Below, piece by piece: positions 1 to 11,034 of a stretch of 64,000 nt of DNA; the stretch's first letter is position 1, and each line of letters starts with the position of its first letter. Under the pieces are notes generated by a model that saw nothing but the letters and a program-made list of their open reading frames with translations, had not been told where the DNA came from and searched no databases. The stretch is from Whitmania pigra (Eukaryota; Annelida; Clitellata; Hirudinida; Haemopidae): the NCBI GenBank assembly GCA_021613335.1, contig JAJTWR010000047.1, positions 1-64,000 on the forward strand, read 5' to 3'. The translations under genes were made by a program, and so were the position numbers.

Positions 1-100
1 AACAAGACTTGGTATTAAATGAGACCTGAGGATGTAAAGTTTTTGATTGGGCTTCAATGCAGCCCTGGATATTAGATGCAACTTGTTTTGAATTTTTTTC

Positions 101-337
101 TCATATAGAAGCGTATTTTAACCTGAGACTAATGTCAGCCCCGAGGTACTTGTAGGTATCAAGAATATTCATTGCCGTAATTTTATGTTGATTGACTTCA
201 AGATAAGGATCCGGGTTGACATTCCATGGATTATTTTTACTCTGCACTTCCGCCCTCAGAGATGCGCATTTTTGAGCATTGATACTCAATCCCACGTTTG
301 CTAAAAACTCTTCAACTTGTTCCAGAAGTCTTTTCAT
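101..337 (-). pseudogene. R2-like RT, post-catalytic fragment
   Basis: The frame encodes 78 residues containing FLANVGLSINAQKC and YKYLGADIS. These are the RT blocks that follow the catalytic YxDD/FADD box in R2-type elements. The box itself is missing upstream, which marks an internal deletion between this frame and the RT start. Confidence 0.55.
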
Positions 338-447
338 TCCAATATCCGTGGAGGATAAAAGTATCTCAGCATGAACGGCGGAGTTCCGAGTCTGTAGGCT
401 GCTCTAACAATCGATTGATCGAAACCGAATCAAATGCTTTGCTCACG

Positions 448-1521
448 TCAATGAAGGTGAGGTTTTAGAATACACGTGACAATTCCCTTTTTGAGCACAT
501 CTAGGGGACATCCATTGAACAGCCAGAGTGTCATATGGGTGGCCATGTCTTCTGAGGCTATCTTGTTCAAGTCAACTTTTTTCATTCCATCCAAACCAGG
601 AGCAGAATCTTTCAAATTTTTTGCTGCCAGAATGATTTCATCCGCAGTGACCGGAATATCCATCTCTTCAAAAGCATCGACGGCTCTCTCCAATGGTCTG
701 CAATCATTTTTTGAGTTCTTGATAAAGACTTTCTCCCAATATTCAAGCAATGCCTCATCGGCAGGATGCACAGAATCTTTCTCGCTATTTCCATTCAGTA
801 CAAACTGAGCTCCTAAATTTTGACTTTTTTGGAACATTCTTTGAACTTTCGCATAATGTTGTTTTTCCAGCTCCATTTTCCTTGCTCTTTCTGATTGATG
901 GTTGGCTGTTCTGACAAATTCGCGAGTATTGGATCCAACGCTGTCCTCCTCTCTCAATTCCAGATTCTGCCTCACATATTCTCGTGTTTCCTTCTTTGTT
1001 TTCTCCGGTATTGTTTCCGAAATCCATCTTTCGAATTCCATGTTAATGATGGCCCTTTTGACCTCATTTCCCTCATTGGGATCAATTAGCCTTCTAAATT
1101 CGTCGTCTGTCATTCGGAGCAGAAACCTCCTTTTCTCAATAAATTGCAGGAGACCAACTACGTTTTTTAATTCAATTTCTGCGCAACTGGATACGGCTTT
1201 GAAATCGGCCTTCACGCCTGATGTTATCATATTAAATAATTTTGCGAGCAGTTTGCGGTATTGTGGTTTGTTCCTAATTTTCTGTATGGTATCCACATCG
1301 AGAGTAGGGAATTGCTGTTGAAGTGAGACGTTGATCCTGTTTTTATGTAATTCTCCAAGATTCAATTCTGCATCTGCCAGTGCTCTCCATGATTCTTGAA
1401 GGTTTGGAACAGGAAGCAGATGAATTCTTTCCTTAGCAGGACCTGATTCTTGGCAAGAGACAATTGTAGGATGCGACGTCTCAGTGAACATCACTCCACG
1501 GATGTTGTTGTTGTTGGACAA
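448..1521 (-). pseudogene. R2-like ORF, linker and start of reverse transcriptase
   Basis: This open frame of about 357 codons has no good ATG at its edge and continues the upstream zinc-finger frame after a one-base shift. It is rich in charged helices. Near its end it has the pre-finger RT signature DSAPGLDGMKKVDL followed by the region leading to RT block 1. It is cut off at 448 before the catalytic blocks. Confidence 0.55.
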
Positions 1522-1919
1522 GTCATGTATCTCTCCAGTATTACCTTGTATCTGTCGCCGAGTCTTTGGCTTTTGATGGCATTCAACCTTCTGTGTCTAA
1601 ATCTTTTATGGAGTTCTTTGTTGATGTTGTGAACTCCATTTCGAATCATTTCGGCCTCCGTGGCAGCGAGCATGCAATATTCTTCCTCTGTCCATCTTGC
1701 TTTAGCAGAGGGGAGACCAGCTCTGGCTTTGTGATATTCAAGTGGATGGATTCTGTTTTCATGGAAGAGGTAAACTCTTATTGTGCCAAACTTCTTGTTG
1801 CAAAACTCGCAGCGCACCTGTCTTCTACTACCTGAAGGAGTTTCTTTCTTTCTTTGAACGCTAGACATTTGGCTTCGGCCACTACGTACAAACTCCACGG
1901 TAGTCGAATTAACATCCAT
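1491..1919 (-). pseudogene. R2-like ORF, N-terminal zinc-finger/Myb part
   Basis: The frame encodes 142 residues from an ATG at 1919. A C2H2 finger starts at CEFCNKKFG with the histidines in HENRIHPLEYH. A basic Myb-like stretch with the motif ARWTEEEYCMLA follows at about residues 75-125. In R2 elements these domains bind target DNA. The frame shifts relative to the next ORF inside a (CAA)n run near 1505-1520, where replication slippage is likely. Confidence 0.65.
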
Positions 1920-2106
1920 GCAATAACAACTCTTTAATCACTTGTTCAATGCTGTGGAATGCAGATTCGTAGCTAACCTGCTTCTTTGGAAGAAACAACA
2001 AATCTTCGGTGCGGGTAGGCAGGCTAGATTTTCCCCTTTTTTATTTTCCCTCAAGGAAGTAAGCTGTTTACCGAAAGACAAACTAACGGCAGGGGACACG
2101 AGCAAC

Positions 2107-2390
<284 letters not shown>

Positions 2391-2660
2391 AAAGCGCCGT
2401 GTGCGTAGCGTCAGAGGCGCCTTGTGTCTTCGCTGTCCCATGAAGTCCTGAAGAGATGGGTCTTCAGGTGGCGTTTGAAGAGCTCCAGGGATGGCTGGGC
2501 TCTGACGGTAGAAGGAAGTCTGTTCCAGACAGCTGGAGAGGCGTACGAGAAGCCTCTGTTTGGGAGGGATGATTTATAAGGTGACAGGCGGCCCAAAAAG
2601 TCTGGATTTCTCTTGAGACTTTGAGGTTGATAACCAAAGATGAATAACCAATGAAAGAGT
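2391..2660 (-). mobile_element. LINE 3' end (CR1/L2-like ORF2 C-terminus)
   Basis: The minus strand encodes the tail typical of CR1/L2-type ORF2 proteins, with the motifs RGFSYASPAVWNRLPS and LELFKRHLKTHLF. The fragment is 5'-truncated and its 3' side runs into AAT repeats. A related but more diverged copy lies at 11600-11850 (shared GGCGCCGT...AGAGCTC landmarks). Confidence 0.7.
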
Positions 2661-3789
2661 AGCAAAAACAAGTTTTATATGTGAATATGTGTGAATGAGT
2701 CTTGAAGTGGTGGAATTACGGCTAAATAGCATCAGTGAATTTACATGGCAGCATTGCAATTAGTTCTAAGAAATTGAACAAAAGTAGATAATCACAATGT
2801 TAATTTGGAAATTCCCATATTTAAAAATGTTTTTTAATCATCGGACCAGGCATCTGAACCCCAATTCCGCCCCCGGCTAAAAAAGTGATCCGGTCGATCT
2901 CTAATTCGCGGGATGCACTAAAGACCACATCGAGCGGAGTTCAAGGAATGACAATTATTTTATGGAATTTTAATTGGACATTAATGTTTAGAATGTGACT
3001 GTCAATGTTAAGTAAGGACAAGTTTAAATACTTTTAAATACTTAAAAGCGACAGTCGAAAAGTTATTCTTGCTATAGTCGTGAAACCCTGTTGTTGTTCG
3101 GTCAAGATTCTAGTCTAAGTGCTCAACATTTCATGGGCTAAAAATCGGTTTTATATTGTAAAGGCCTAGGCAAGAACTGACCGACTTAATTACTTGAGAC
3201 ACTGATATTACATGAAGAAGATAATTTTGTTGAAGCATTTTGAATTGTGCATTTAACTCATAAATTAATAAAATAAAATAACGAAATGGATAAAAATAAA
3301 CAAAAATTAATTAAAAATTAATATACGGTATATTTTATCTATACAAATAAAACAAGGATCTTGTGGGTATATATATTTCTTATACAAATCTTTAATTCTG
3401 AACCGATTTGATTGAAACTTGAAACGCTTGAGTACGTTTACGTTAATTAAGGGGGTCTATTTTGCAAAACAATTTAGCAAATTTAGAAAGATTTTTAAAT
3501 TATATTAAAACTATAAAAATTTTAATTACAATTTATTCAGAATTTTTTGCTGACAAACCTCGCACCTCCGTAAATTTATGTTAACAAGATTGCCATCAGG
3601 AGCTTTTATCGCTTGGCTTCTTTAAGAAAAGGCAGTGCGAGAGCATTTGCGAGATTTTTTTTTATTTGTCAAAATTTCTGCAGCTATATTTTATTGAAAA
3701 CGAACAAATAAAACTAGACAACAGGTGTGCCTACATTTCAGGAACTAGACGTCACATTGTGTTAAACCTACAAAGGATATTTCATGTTA
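2661..3789. other. AT-rich intergenic DNA
   Basis: I see no supportable gene. The stretch is AT-rich with scattered stops in all frames. Confidence 0.6.
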
Positions 3790-3966
3790 TTTCAGTTCAA
3801 GGGTGGTTTCCTTATGGAATAAACTAGATAAGGAAACCATCCATGCTGACACAATAGATAAATTCAAAATTTACTTAAGTAAATGCGGATATTAGGACTA
3901 AAAAGAGTGGTTATTACACAGATCCAGGTCTTCTTAACCACTATAAATAATTGTTATGTTATGTTA
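3790..3966 (+). mobile_element. CR1-like LINE 3' end (short copy)
   Basis: This is a heavily 5'-truncated copy of the LINE family seen at 13585 and 16396. It has the same C-terminal coding (VVSLWNKLDKETIHADTIDK region), the same AAAAAGAGTGGTTATTA 3' UTR, and a 3' tail of TTATG units. Confidence 0.8.
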
Positions 3967-3979
3967 TGAGCACAATAAA

Positions 3980-5440
3980 TATATTAAAACATTCACAACT
4001 GCATTTGAACGTATGCCGACAGATAACTATAAAGTGGTAATGAAAGCAGACCGAACACCAGCTGGCGAACACGAGCTCATTAGAGTTACGATGTTCCCCA
4101 AGTAAATGGACTTGCTGTGGTTATATCTGGTGATGCGACGGAACGAAGGGATAATTCAAAGACGATGAATCACATCGATTCGTTGCTGCGCATTTCTGAA
4201 ACTTATGACATTTTACAGTATCCAGTGATTTTCCCTCATTTTGAAAATGGATATTATTTTAATCTAAGACAGGTGAACCCTGTAACAGGTGAAACAACCA
4301 ACAAAAAGTTTCAGTAATGGATTTTTATGCATACAAACTAATGATACACGATAATGAACAGAATCATATTCTAAGCTGCAGACGTTTGTTCCACCAGTTC
4401 ATCGTTATTTGCATTTGGTGTATGCACAAATCGAGAGTCAACGTCTGCTTTATATTCGACTAAATCAATGTAAACTGAGAGTTGACGAGTATATCCACAT
4501 GAGAGATGCTGTAGCAAATGATGGAAATGTCGAAAACCTTGGGGCATTAGTCATACTGCCTGCAACATTTACTGGCAGTTCAAGACACATGCACCAATAC
4601 ACGTAAGATGCTATGACATACGTGCGGAAGTAATGGAAACCAGACCTATTTACAACCTTCACCTGCAACCCCATTTGGACAGAGATCAAAGAGATGCTTA
4701 CCAATTGTCAATCACTTAGTGATCGTCATGACTTGATAGCGAGAGTATTTAAACAGAAACGATCGAAACCGATTAAAATCATAACGAAAGACAATGTTTT
4801 GGGTGTTCCAAGATGCTGGATGTACACAATTGAATGGCAAAAATAAGATCTGCTACACTCAAACAACCTTTTCTGGTTAGCAGACAAAATTCAGCCCACA
4901 CAAATTGATGATGTTATATCTGCTGATTTACCTGATCCTGAACTGTACAGTGTGATAACTTAAAACATGATCCACGGACCGTGTGGAAGTCTCAGTTCTA
5001 ACTCCGTGTTTTAAAGATGGAAACTGTACGAAAAAAGTGTTCCCAAGAAATTTTATGAAATATACACAAACCGGAAGTGAAGGTTATCCTATTTATCGCC
5101 GTCGCGCTCCAGCAGATCAGTTCACGGCACAAGTGAAAATACAACGAAGTAGAAATCAACAATCGGTTGCCATTTTCTCCATTATTGTCAAAAATCTTTA
5201 AAGCACACATCAATGTTGAGTACTGTAACAGTGTGAAATATGTGAAAAATCAATTAAATATGTGTGCAAGCATATTAACAAAAGTGGTGATATGGCAGTT
5301 TTCGGCATAGGTAATGAGTAAAACAAAGATGAGGTAATGATTTACCAGTTAGGAAGTTATATTAGCACTAATGAGGCAGTTTGGAGAATCCTAGGATTTC
5401 CAATTCACGAAAGACATCCTATTGTTGTTCATCATTGCGA
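3980..5440 (+). pseudogene. Helitron Rep/helicase protein remnant
   Basis: Successive plus-strand frames carry landmarks of the Helitron Rep region: ISGDATERRDNS, YDILQYPVIFPHFENG, AQIESQRLLYIRLNQ, NLGALVILPATFTGSSRHMH, CWMYTIEW, IHGPCGS, PRNF...TGSEGYPIYRRR and SNEAVWRI-like/FPIHERHP near 5390. Known Helitron proteins carry this as the Helitron-like N and Rep HUH nuclease regions. Here it is broken by many frameshifts and stops and the helicase part is missing. No Helitron termini were identified. It lies directly upstream of the duplicated CTLD segment. Confidence 0.8.
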
Positions 5441-5964
5441 GAAGCAGAACTAATTTCTTTCTCAGAACAAATAAGAAACCTTTTTGCTATCATGCTGACT
5501 ACATGCAGTCCATCAAATCCGCACATTTTATGGGGAAAAAAATCTTTTACTCTGAAGACGGAAATAGCAGCGGAACAGGTATTTTACAGCATATTCGACA
5601 GATTTCAGTCCTTCCTCATATTCGGAAACAAGACATTGAAAGGAAGATGCGTCTGTCGGACATAAAAATAAAATCAATAATTCGAAACAAATCTCTCGAG
5701 AATGTGGGAGATTTAAGAGCTTGAAATGTCCAGTAAAAGAGGGATGATCACGCAATTAAACAGCAGCAGATAAAGTGCAGCAAGAAAAGGTTAACGACTT
5801 TGCATCACGATATCATTGAACAACTTCATTCTAAAAATATGTATGTGGTTGTCTAATTCTGCAACTGCTCGATGAAAAGATACGAATTTTTGTTAATGGT
5901 CACTATATTCCCACGATTCATAACACATTATTTTTAATAAAAACGTGTGATAACAAGCCAGTTA
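5441..5964 (+). other. Unassigned sequence after Helitron remnant
   Basis: A plus frame at 5422-5724 (about 100 codons) has no recognisable domain and no good start. It could be degraded Helitron or unrelated DNA. Confidence 0.3.
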
Positions 5965-6995
5965 ATTAATTTCCATTTTGTCTGACTATCAAATGAACTT
6001 CAAAGCATTTGTTATAAATATTATTATTGCAAGTAATTCAATAAAAAGTTGAAAAGCCATTCTTTTTAAAGTTACATTTTGGGTCATGTTAAATTTTTTT
6101 ATCTTTAAAACCAGATTGTCCTGTTGGATTTAAATATTTAATCGAAGGAAACAAATGCATCAAAATGATGGTTGGCGCTTGGAATTGGTACGCAGGCAGA
6201 CAAAAGTGCAACTCTTTGCATCCTCGTTCTCATCCTGTTATTGTGGATCTCAATAATGATTCTCTGCTGTTCTCTCGTTTCTTCGGAAAAGAAAGCAAGT
6301 ATTACTCTCCAATTATATTATTTATAATATATTATACAATGTGTAATAATAACATCATACTTTTGTTTGATCAGTTACACCAAATTGTCGGAATAGTCCT
6401 ATTCCAGGACGTTATTCATATTGGTCTGCTGGCTTTAGTCCTTACATAAACGGATCGCGACAACGATTCAAATGGAGTCTTTTTCCAGGTGTTGATCAGC
6501 CGTTGAAAGCCACCACACCTGGGTAACCAAGTTCTAATTCATTGTCAACTGATTTTTGCATTCAATGGGTATATAATTTCAATTTAGACGATTATTACTG
6601 CAGTAATCAGATTTGCATTCTCTGTGAGATTGAAATGTTTTGACATGTTTATTTTCAATTGAATTAAAATGCACTCGAGATTTGCTACTTTCAATATCTT
6701 TATAACTTTTATCAGAAAACATTAAATATTTAAATTCCGTCATATGATGGCCTTTGAATAAATAATTAAATACAATTACACTTTTAGCACATGAATAAAT
6801 GTCTTAAATAAATGAATTGATCAATAAAGCTTTTCTGTGACTTTCAATACGTCGAATAAGTTAGTTAATAAATAAGAGTTAAAAACAAAACGAACATGTT
6901 TAATTTATGCTAAACATTTATATTAAATGATATTAAAAGTCCTTATGGTTTCAATGAGGTCCTTCATGAAGTTTGTTAAGAGAAGGTTCCCTGAC
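5965..6995 (+). repeat. Segmental duplication, copy 1 (CTLD segment)
   Basis: This segment aligns by eye over its whole length with 21262-22295. Shared landmarks run from TTAATTTCCATTTTGT, through both CTLD exons, to TTTCAATGA(G/A)GT near 6950. Differences are scattered substitutions and small indels. The start follows the Helitron remnant here but not in copy 2, so the breakpoint coincides with the Helitron side. Confidence 0.85.
6115..6640 (+). pseudogene. C-type lectin-like domain exons, copy 1
   Basis: An acceptor (TTTAAAACCAG at 6114) opens an exon reading CPVGFKYLIEGNKCIK followed by NWYAGRQKCNSLHPRSHPV, the classic N-terminal half of a C-type lectin domain. A likely donor lies near 6300. 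A second exon from about 6380 reads GRYSYWSAGFSPYINGSR and later DDYYCSNQICILCE, the C-terminal half. In CTLD proteins these halves form one disulphide-linked fold. A small deletion relative to copy 2 creates a stop (CCTGGGTAA), and the intron before DDYYC is shrunk to about 20 bp, so the copy looks dead. Confidence 0.7.
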
Positions 6996-7386
6996 TTTTG
7001 AACTTAGAAACTCTTACCGCGGAGCTAACCGACGGGGAATCATCAGAGGAGTGCCTCCGTCATCAAGCGTTTCGGCCCAAACTCCTGACGTTCTCGATGG
7101 GTGGACCATACCCGTTGATCAGGCGGGTGTCCCTGTCAGTGAAAACCCTACCTATCATCGTAACGCACCGCACGTTATATGGTTATCGATGAGATTCATG
7201 ACGACCTTTGCGCATTGATCCCATATAATGCAAACTGAGCGTTATAATTTCTTTGAAGCGGCCGCCTTCACTGAAATATATGCTCACCGGACGCGCGCAT
7301 ATATTGATCAAACGCTCATTCGCGTTTTCACGTCATTTGCGAATGCGCGCGCCATCATCTCAACAACCAAACCGCGATCTCTTTTC

Positions 7387-7674
7387 TTAGCAACGCTTAC
7401 GGCCTCTCATCTCCCAAATCCAACACGATGCTGCCTCTTCAGCTACCGACATTTTTATCATAGCCCTAGTTCTTTCCCGGCTCGATAAACCTATTTGAGT
7501 GAGGAACGTGTAGGATGACTTACCAATTAAATCTCTCTCCCCACCTTCAATGGGCATTGGCATTACCCGAAACCCGCTCACCTCTAGATCTTTCGCTAGT
7601 TCAGAGTATTTCTCTTCTTTCAGAACCTGACTTGCTTCGATCCTATCTTCCCACGGGACAGTCAACTCTATCAA
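7387..7674 (-). pseudogene. LINE endonuclease-like C-terminal fragment
   Basis: The fragment encodes 95 residues beginning IELTVPWEDRIEASQVLKEE with a following KYSELAKDLE. The spacing of Glu, Asp/Glu and Lys residues is that of RLE PD-(D/E)XK nuclease domains. It follows the RT frame 7696-8211 on the same strand. Confidence 0.55.
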
Positions 7675-7695
7675 AATGAGAGAGCCTGACGACGA

Positions 7696-8211
7696 CTATG
7701 CGAAAACAACATCCGGCCTCCTGCCGCTATCCCTAAGCAGCTGGGGATAGTGTAACAACCATACCTTAAACCTTCCCTGCAATGGTCCCTCTCCGATTGC
7801 CTTCAAACCCACAACAGCCTGTTCGACTGTGCAGCTCTCTTGTTTCCTAGCTTTTAGCGAATCATTAAACACTCGGCCTATGCTCTTAATCGGTTCCTCG
7901 AAAACTGTAGGAATCCGTTGACCAGCTACAACAAACGAGATTTCTATGCAGACTTTTCCTTCTTTTCTTCTCGACTTTGCAGGTTTAAAAGCCATTCGAC
8001 ACCACCCAAGAAGGCCATTGAACTTGTTCAAAGTGTTCTGAACTGCCGGTCTCCTATTCATTACTAGGGTGGTGTCATTCATAAAGGCTTTCACCGAAGG
8101 CATATAGAGACCCTTACCTAAATGCGCATCTGGCTCACCCGCGTTGAGCAGAAGTTGCATCGCCAGTACGAAAAGGGAGGGTAATATTGCGCACTCCATT
8201 GCAATACCCAC
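7696..8211 (-). pseudogene. LINE reverse transcriptase core fragment
   Basis: The fragment encodes 171 residues. The catalytic box reads FMNDT where FADD/FMDD would be expected. The motifs WCRMAFKPAKSR, AGQRIPTVFEEPIKSIGRVF and LQGRFKVWLLHY follow. The D-to-N change at the catalytic site adds to the evidence of decay. Confidence 0.6.
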
Positions 8212-8567
8212 CTCCAGAGGAACTCACTTAGTCTTGAACGTCTTGGTGGAGAACCTCATCATAAACCCGTCAAAATACGTCTGAATAATTTGAATTACGT
8301 GACGCGGCACATGGTGAACCTCCAAAGTTTTCCATATGAGTTGGTATGGTACCAACCCGCATGCAATCGCCAAGTCGAGCCACACAACATACAAACTCAG
8401 GCGGCGACTCTTTGAATAGCCTCCCAAATCATAGAAGAGTGCTCTATGCAATCAGGCACGCCTGGAACACCTCCCTTCTGAATCGATGTATCAACGTACT
8501 TATTGGACAAACCATACTCAGTGAGCCTCGATGCAATTAAAGAGAAAAATATTTTCCCTTCTACATT

Positions 8568-9038
8568 CTACGAAATAGATCTGAATAGATTTAGGCGAAT
8601 GGAGTCCCGTTCCTTTGGTATATAGACGCCTTCTGCGACTCTCCACTCATCATCTACAATGCCTGACTGCCAAGCCCTTCCGATGAGGGAGTGCAGCATA
8701 AACAGCACCTTCGGGCATCTTTTATACAAAAGATAGGGAATTCCATTAGGAACCAGCGTCGAACGGTTCCTAGCTTTTCTAATAACTCGCCTCACTTTCT
8801 CAATCGACAGAGATGTCAAGCTAAAAACACTGGTGAGGAGAGGCACCACTGAGATGTCTTGTTTAACAGGAAGGGGAATGTGACGAAGAGAATCACGATA
8901 CGTATTAGTGAGGTGCTCTTCCAGTTCGTCTTTACCTACACGAAGCTCACCTAATTTCGGAGGGTCGAGTAACGCTCTCCCATCTTCGCTTGGCTTGACT
9001 GATCCAAGAGAAAAAAACACGTGGTGCGTTTTCGCCAA
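8568..9038 (-). pseudogene. LINE reverse transcriptase N-terminal fragment
   Basis: The fragment encodes 156 residues with the pre-RT and finger region (KARNRSTLVPNGIPYLLYKR, WRVAEGVYIPKE). It is separated by frameshifts from the 8224-8451 fragment, which carries the next RT block. Confidence 0.55.
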
Positions 9039-9215
9039 CGAGCGATAATAACGACACCAACGCCGAGCGAATTGAATGTTGTAATTCTTAAATAAAATGT
9101 ACTATTAAGTGATTTTGATTGTAATACTTTAAAATGATGTTAATCCATAATGAAGTATAAATTTTGTTTTTTTAAGTTAGTCCTTTATCAGTGTTGCATT
9201 TAAGTGTTTTCATCT
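8975..9215 (+). repeat. Segmental duplication, copy 1, distal block
   Basis: It matches 22565-22818 by eye: ACACGTGGTG(C/T)GTTTTCGCC, then AAATAAAATGTACTATTAAGTGATTTTG, then TCATCTTTTGATTGACCTGAAA. It overlaps the 5' edge of the RLE-type LINE, so that LINE's 5' end is shared between both copies. Confidence 0.8.
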
Positions 9216-10270
9216 TTTGATTGACCTGAAAATGCCATGAGAATCGTCGCAGAGTGGAAGGACTACGATGGCGAGGTCACGTCCCTCTGGTACCAGGTCA
9301 ACAACCACGTTTCCGACGAAACCACCATCATCAATGCTCCCGGTCAGGGGCGCAACCAGCGAAAAATGCTGGGGGGGCTCAAGTTTAGAAAAGCCCGACG
9401 CAGTCGAAAAATTTTTGAAACTGTTCAAATCATTACTACTAATTTTAATTAATAAAGAATTAAAGATAGAACTGATTATTATTATAAGTTTTTATTTATA
9501 AGTCTGCAGTCTTTTTTTGTATCTTTAATAATTTATTAATGAGCTTGACTATCTTCTGTTTCAAAGTTTCAAGCCAGTTAAAGCAACTGTAAAAAAAAAG
9601 TTTATGATATGTTTAAAATTGTAATATGATATGATTGATATCCTAAACATTTCACCTAATCTAAATTATGTATAAAATTAAGATCCTAAACAGTTTAAAA
9701 CAATTTTGAAATGTTGTAGTCTAAATTACATTTTGATGTGTTTACAGTTACAAAATAATTTTTCGATCAATCTGTGAAAATCTGTTCACCATTTTATTTA
9801 CTGGAAGAAGTGCAGTAGTTGTTTTGTTCACAGATATTCTCAATAAACTTTGCAAACGACAGGCAGACAGAGTCGTCCCGAGATGACTTTTAATAAGGCG
9901 AAGTTTAGAAAATTTTTGAAACTGTTTAAATCAAAACTACCAATTATAATTAATAAAGAATTAAAAATAGAACAGATTATTATTATTATGAGTTTGACTA
10001 TCTTCTGTCTACAGTCTTATTTTGTATCTTTAATAATTTATTAATGAGTTTGACTATGTTCTGTCTCAAAGTTTCAAACCAGTTAAATCCCCTTACCCCC
10101 CCCCCCCCCACCAAAAAAAACTGATCGGATTTGGAAAAATTGCAGGGTCTCTCCTATTAAGCCTGGGGGGGGCTTGCGCCCCCCCTGCCCCCCCTAGTTG
10201 CGCCACTGCTCCCGGTCATGTTTCAATCATTACAATTTGTATCAATGCTGACAGATTGTCTATGCTTTGG
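9216..10270 (+). pseudogene. Coding-like exon interrupted by a hAT MITE
   Basis: The stretch 9238-9344, rejoined at 10217, is open in one frame (RIVAEWKDYDGEVTSLWYQ ... APG) and is markedly richer in G/C at third positions than its surroundings, as in host exons here. A second coding-like piece follows an acceptor near 10365 (FSQTSPWGSYDMKNGQLQDR, then a stop). I do not recognise the family. Element 9345-10208 splits the frame. Confidence 0.4.
9345..10208. mobile_element. hAT-type MITE with 8-bp target duplication
   Basis: The terminal inverted repeats are CAGGGGCGCAACCAGC at the left and the complement of CAGTGGCGCAACTAGG at the right. The flanking direct repeat is CTCCCGGT at 9337-9344 and 10209-10216. 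An 8-bp duplication and CAGNGGCG termini are typical of hAT elements. There is no transposase. Inside are two diverged copies of a block of about 190 bp (about 9393-9585 and 9890-10085), so the element contains an internal duplication. Confidence 0.9.
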
Positions 10271-11030
10271 TTTTTCACTCTCTATCCCTTTATCCACTTA
10301 AAAGCAATTTGTTATAAATCTTGAGTTTAATGAAAATATATAAACCTTTAAATTTTATTTTTTAGATTCAGCCAAACTTCTCCATGGGGGAGCTATGATA
10401 TGAAGAACGGACAATTGCAAGACCGTTAGGACAGTTAAACTAACACTGGATGTCCATTTGAATAATTTATTCGGAACGATTTCTATGGGTCTCCCTCCAC
10501 ATTCCTTTTTCTAATGAGTCCAATATTTATTCAGTGATGGCGACCCCTTTACCGACAGTCAATTGTGGCACCGACAAAACGTTTACGTTAACTTTATAAT
10601 ATGTTTGTAATATTATTATTTTGAATTATTAAAATTAATATGGAATAATTTCAATCCTCTTTCGATAGTGCATGTTGGCAATGGCACACATATACATTTA
10701 TTTTCTAGGAAACTATTATACGATTGCTCTTGTGTTTCAAACACGAAATGTGCTCTTGCATGCGATTTAAAGGATTTTCTTTGCAATCGGACATCTTAGG
10801 TGAGTTCATCTGTTGGTTTGTACTGTTGTTGTGAAACAATCATAAAATTATTCTTGTAGAATTTACAAATTACTGCAATTGGGTCATCACTCTTGTGAGT
10901 CCATAAAATAGGTAGGAAGAAATGGTTCAAAGCATGAAAATCTGAGCAATAACCCATTCTTAGTCTTCTCCTGTCTTTAGTGATTTCAATATAGCCTACT
11001 AAGAGAACACATAAATTTTGTAGTCATAGC
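10271..11030. other. AT-rich DNA with no clear gene
   Basis: Apart from the short coding-like piece near 10365-10427, I see no gene or repeat in this stretch. Confidence 0.5.
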
Positions 11031-11034
11031 TTCA

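Larger units (their letters stand above)
1..1920 (-). mobile_element. R2-like non-LTR retrotransposon, internally deleted, 3' end outside window
   Basis: Three minus-strand reading frames read in order as one degenerate LINE. The 5' frame has a C2H2 zinc finger followed by a Myb-like segment, the N-terminal arrangement of R2-clade elements. The middle frame contains the start of a reverse transcriptase with an SAPGLDG motif. The last frame has the post-catalytic RT motif GLSINAQKC and YKYLGAD. The RT blocks holding the catalytic Asp pair are absent between about 338 and 448, so the copy cannot be active. No endonuclease domain is visible before the window edge. R2-like is from domain order; the exact clade is inferred. 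Confidence 0.75.
7000..9040 (-). mobile_element. RLE-type LINE (R2/HERO-like), 5'-truncated and decayed
   Basis: Minus-strand frames read 9038 to 7387 in protein order. The first has an RT N-terminal segment with the sequence RSTLVPNGIPYLLYK. The next has WLDLAIACGLVPYQLIWKTLE. The third has RT core with ...SVKAFMNDTTLV and WCRMAFKPAKSR. The last has a C-terminal segment with IELTVPWEDRI...KYSEL, matching the PD-(D/E)XK type endonuclease region of RLE-bearing LINEs. Frames are broken by stops and frameshifts. The insertion lies between two blocks (up to about 6995, and 8975-9215) that are adjacent in copy 2 apart from about 270 bp. Confidence 0.7.

Noticed and set aside
448..1321. Plus-strand frames at 476-808 and 902-1321
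   Set aside because: They are antisense shadows of the R2-like minus-strand frames, which carry recognisable motifs.
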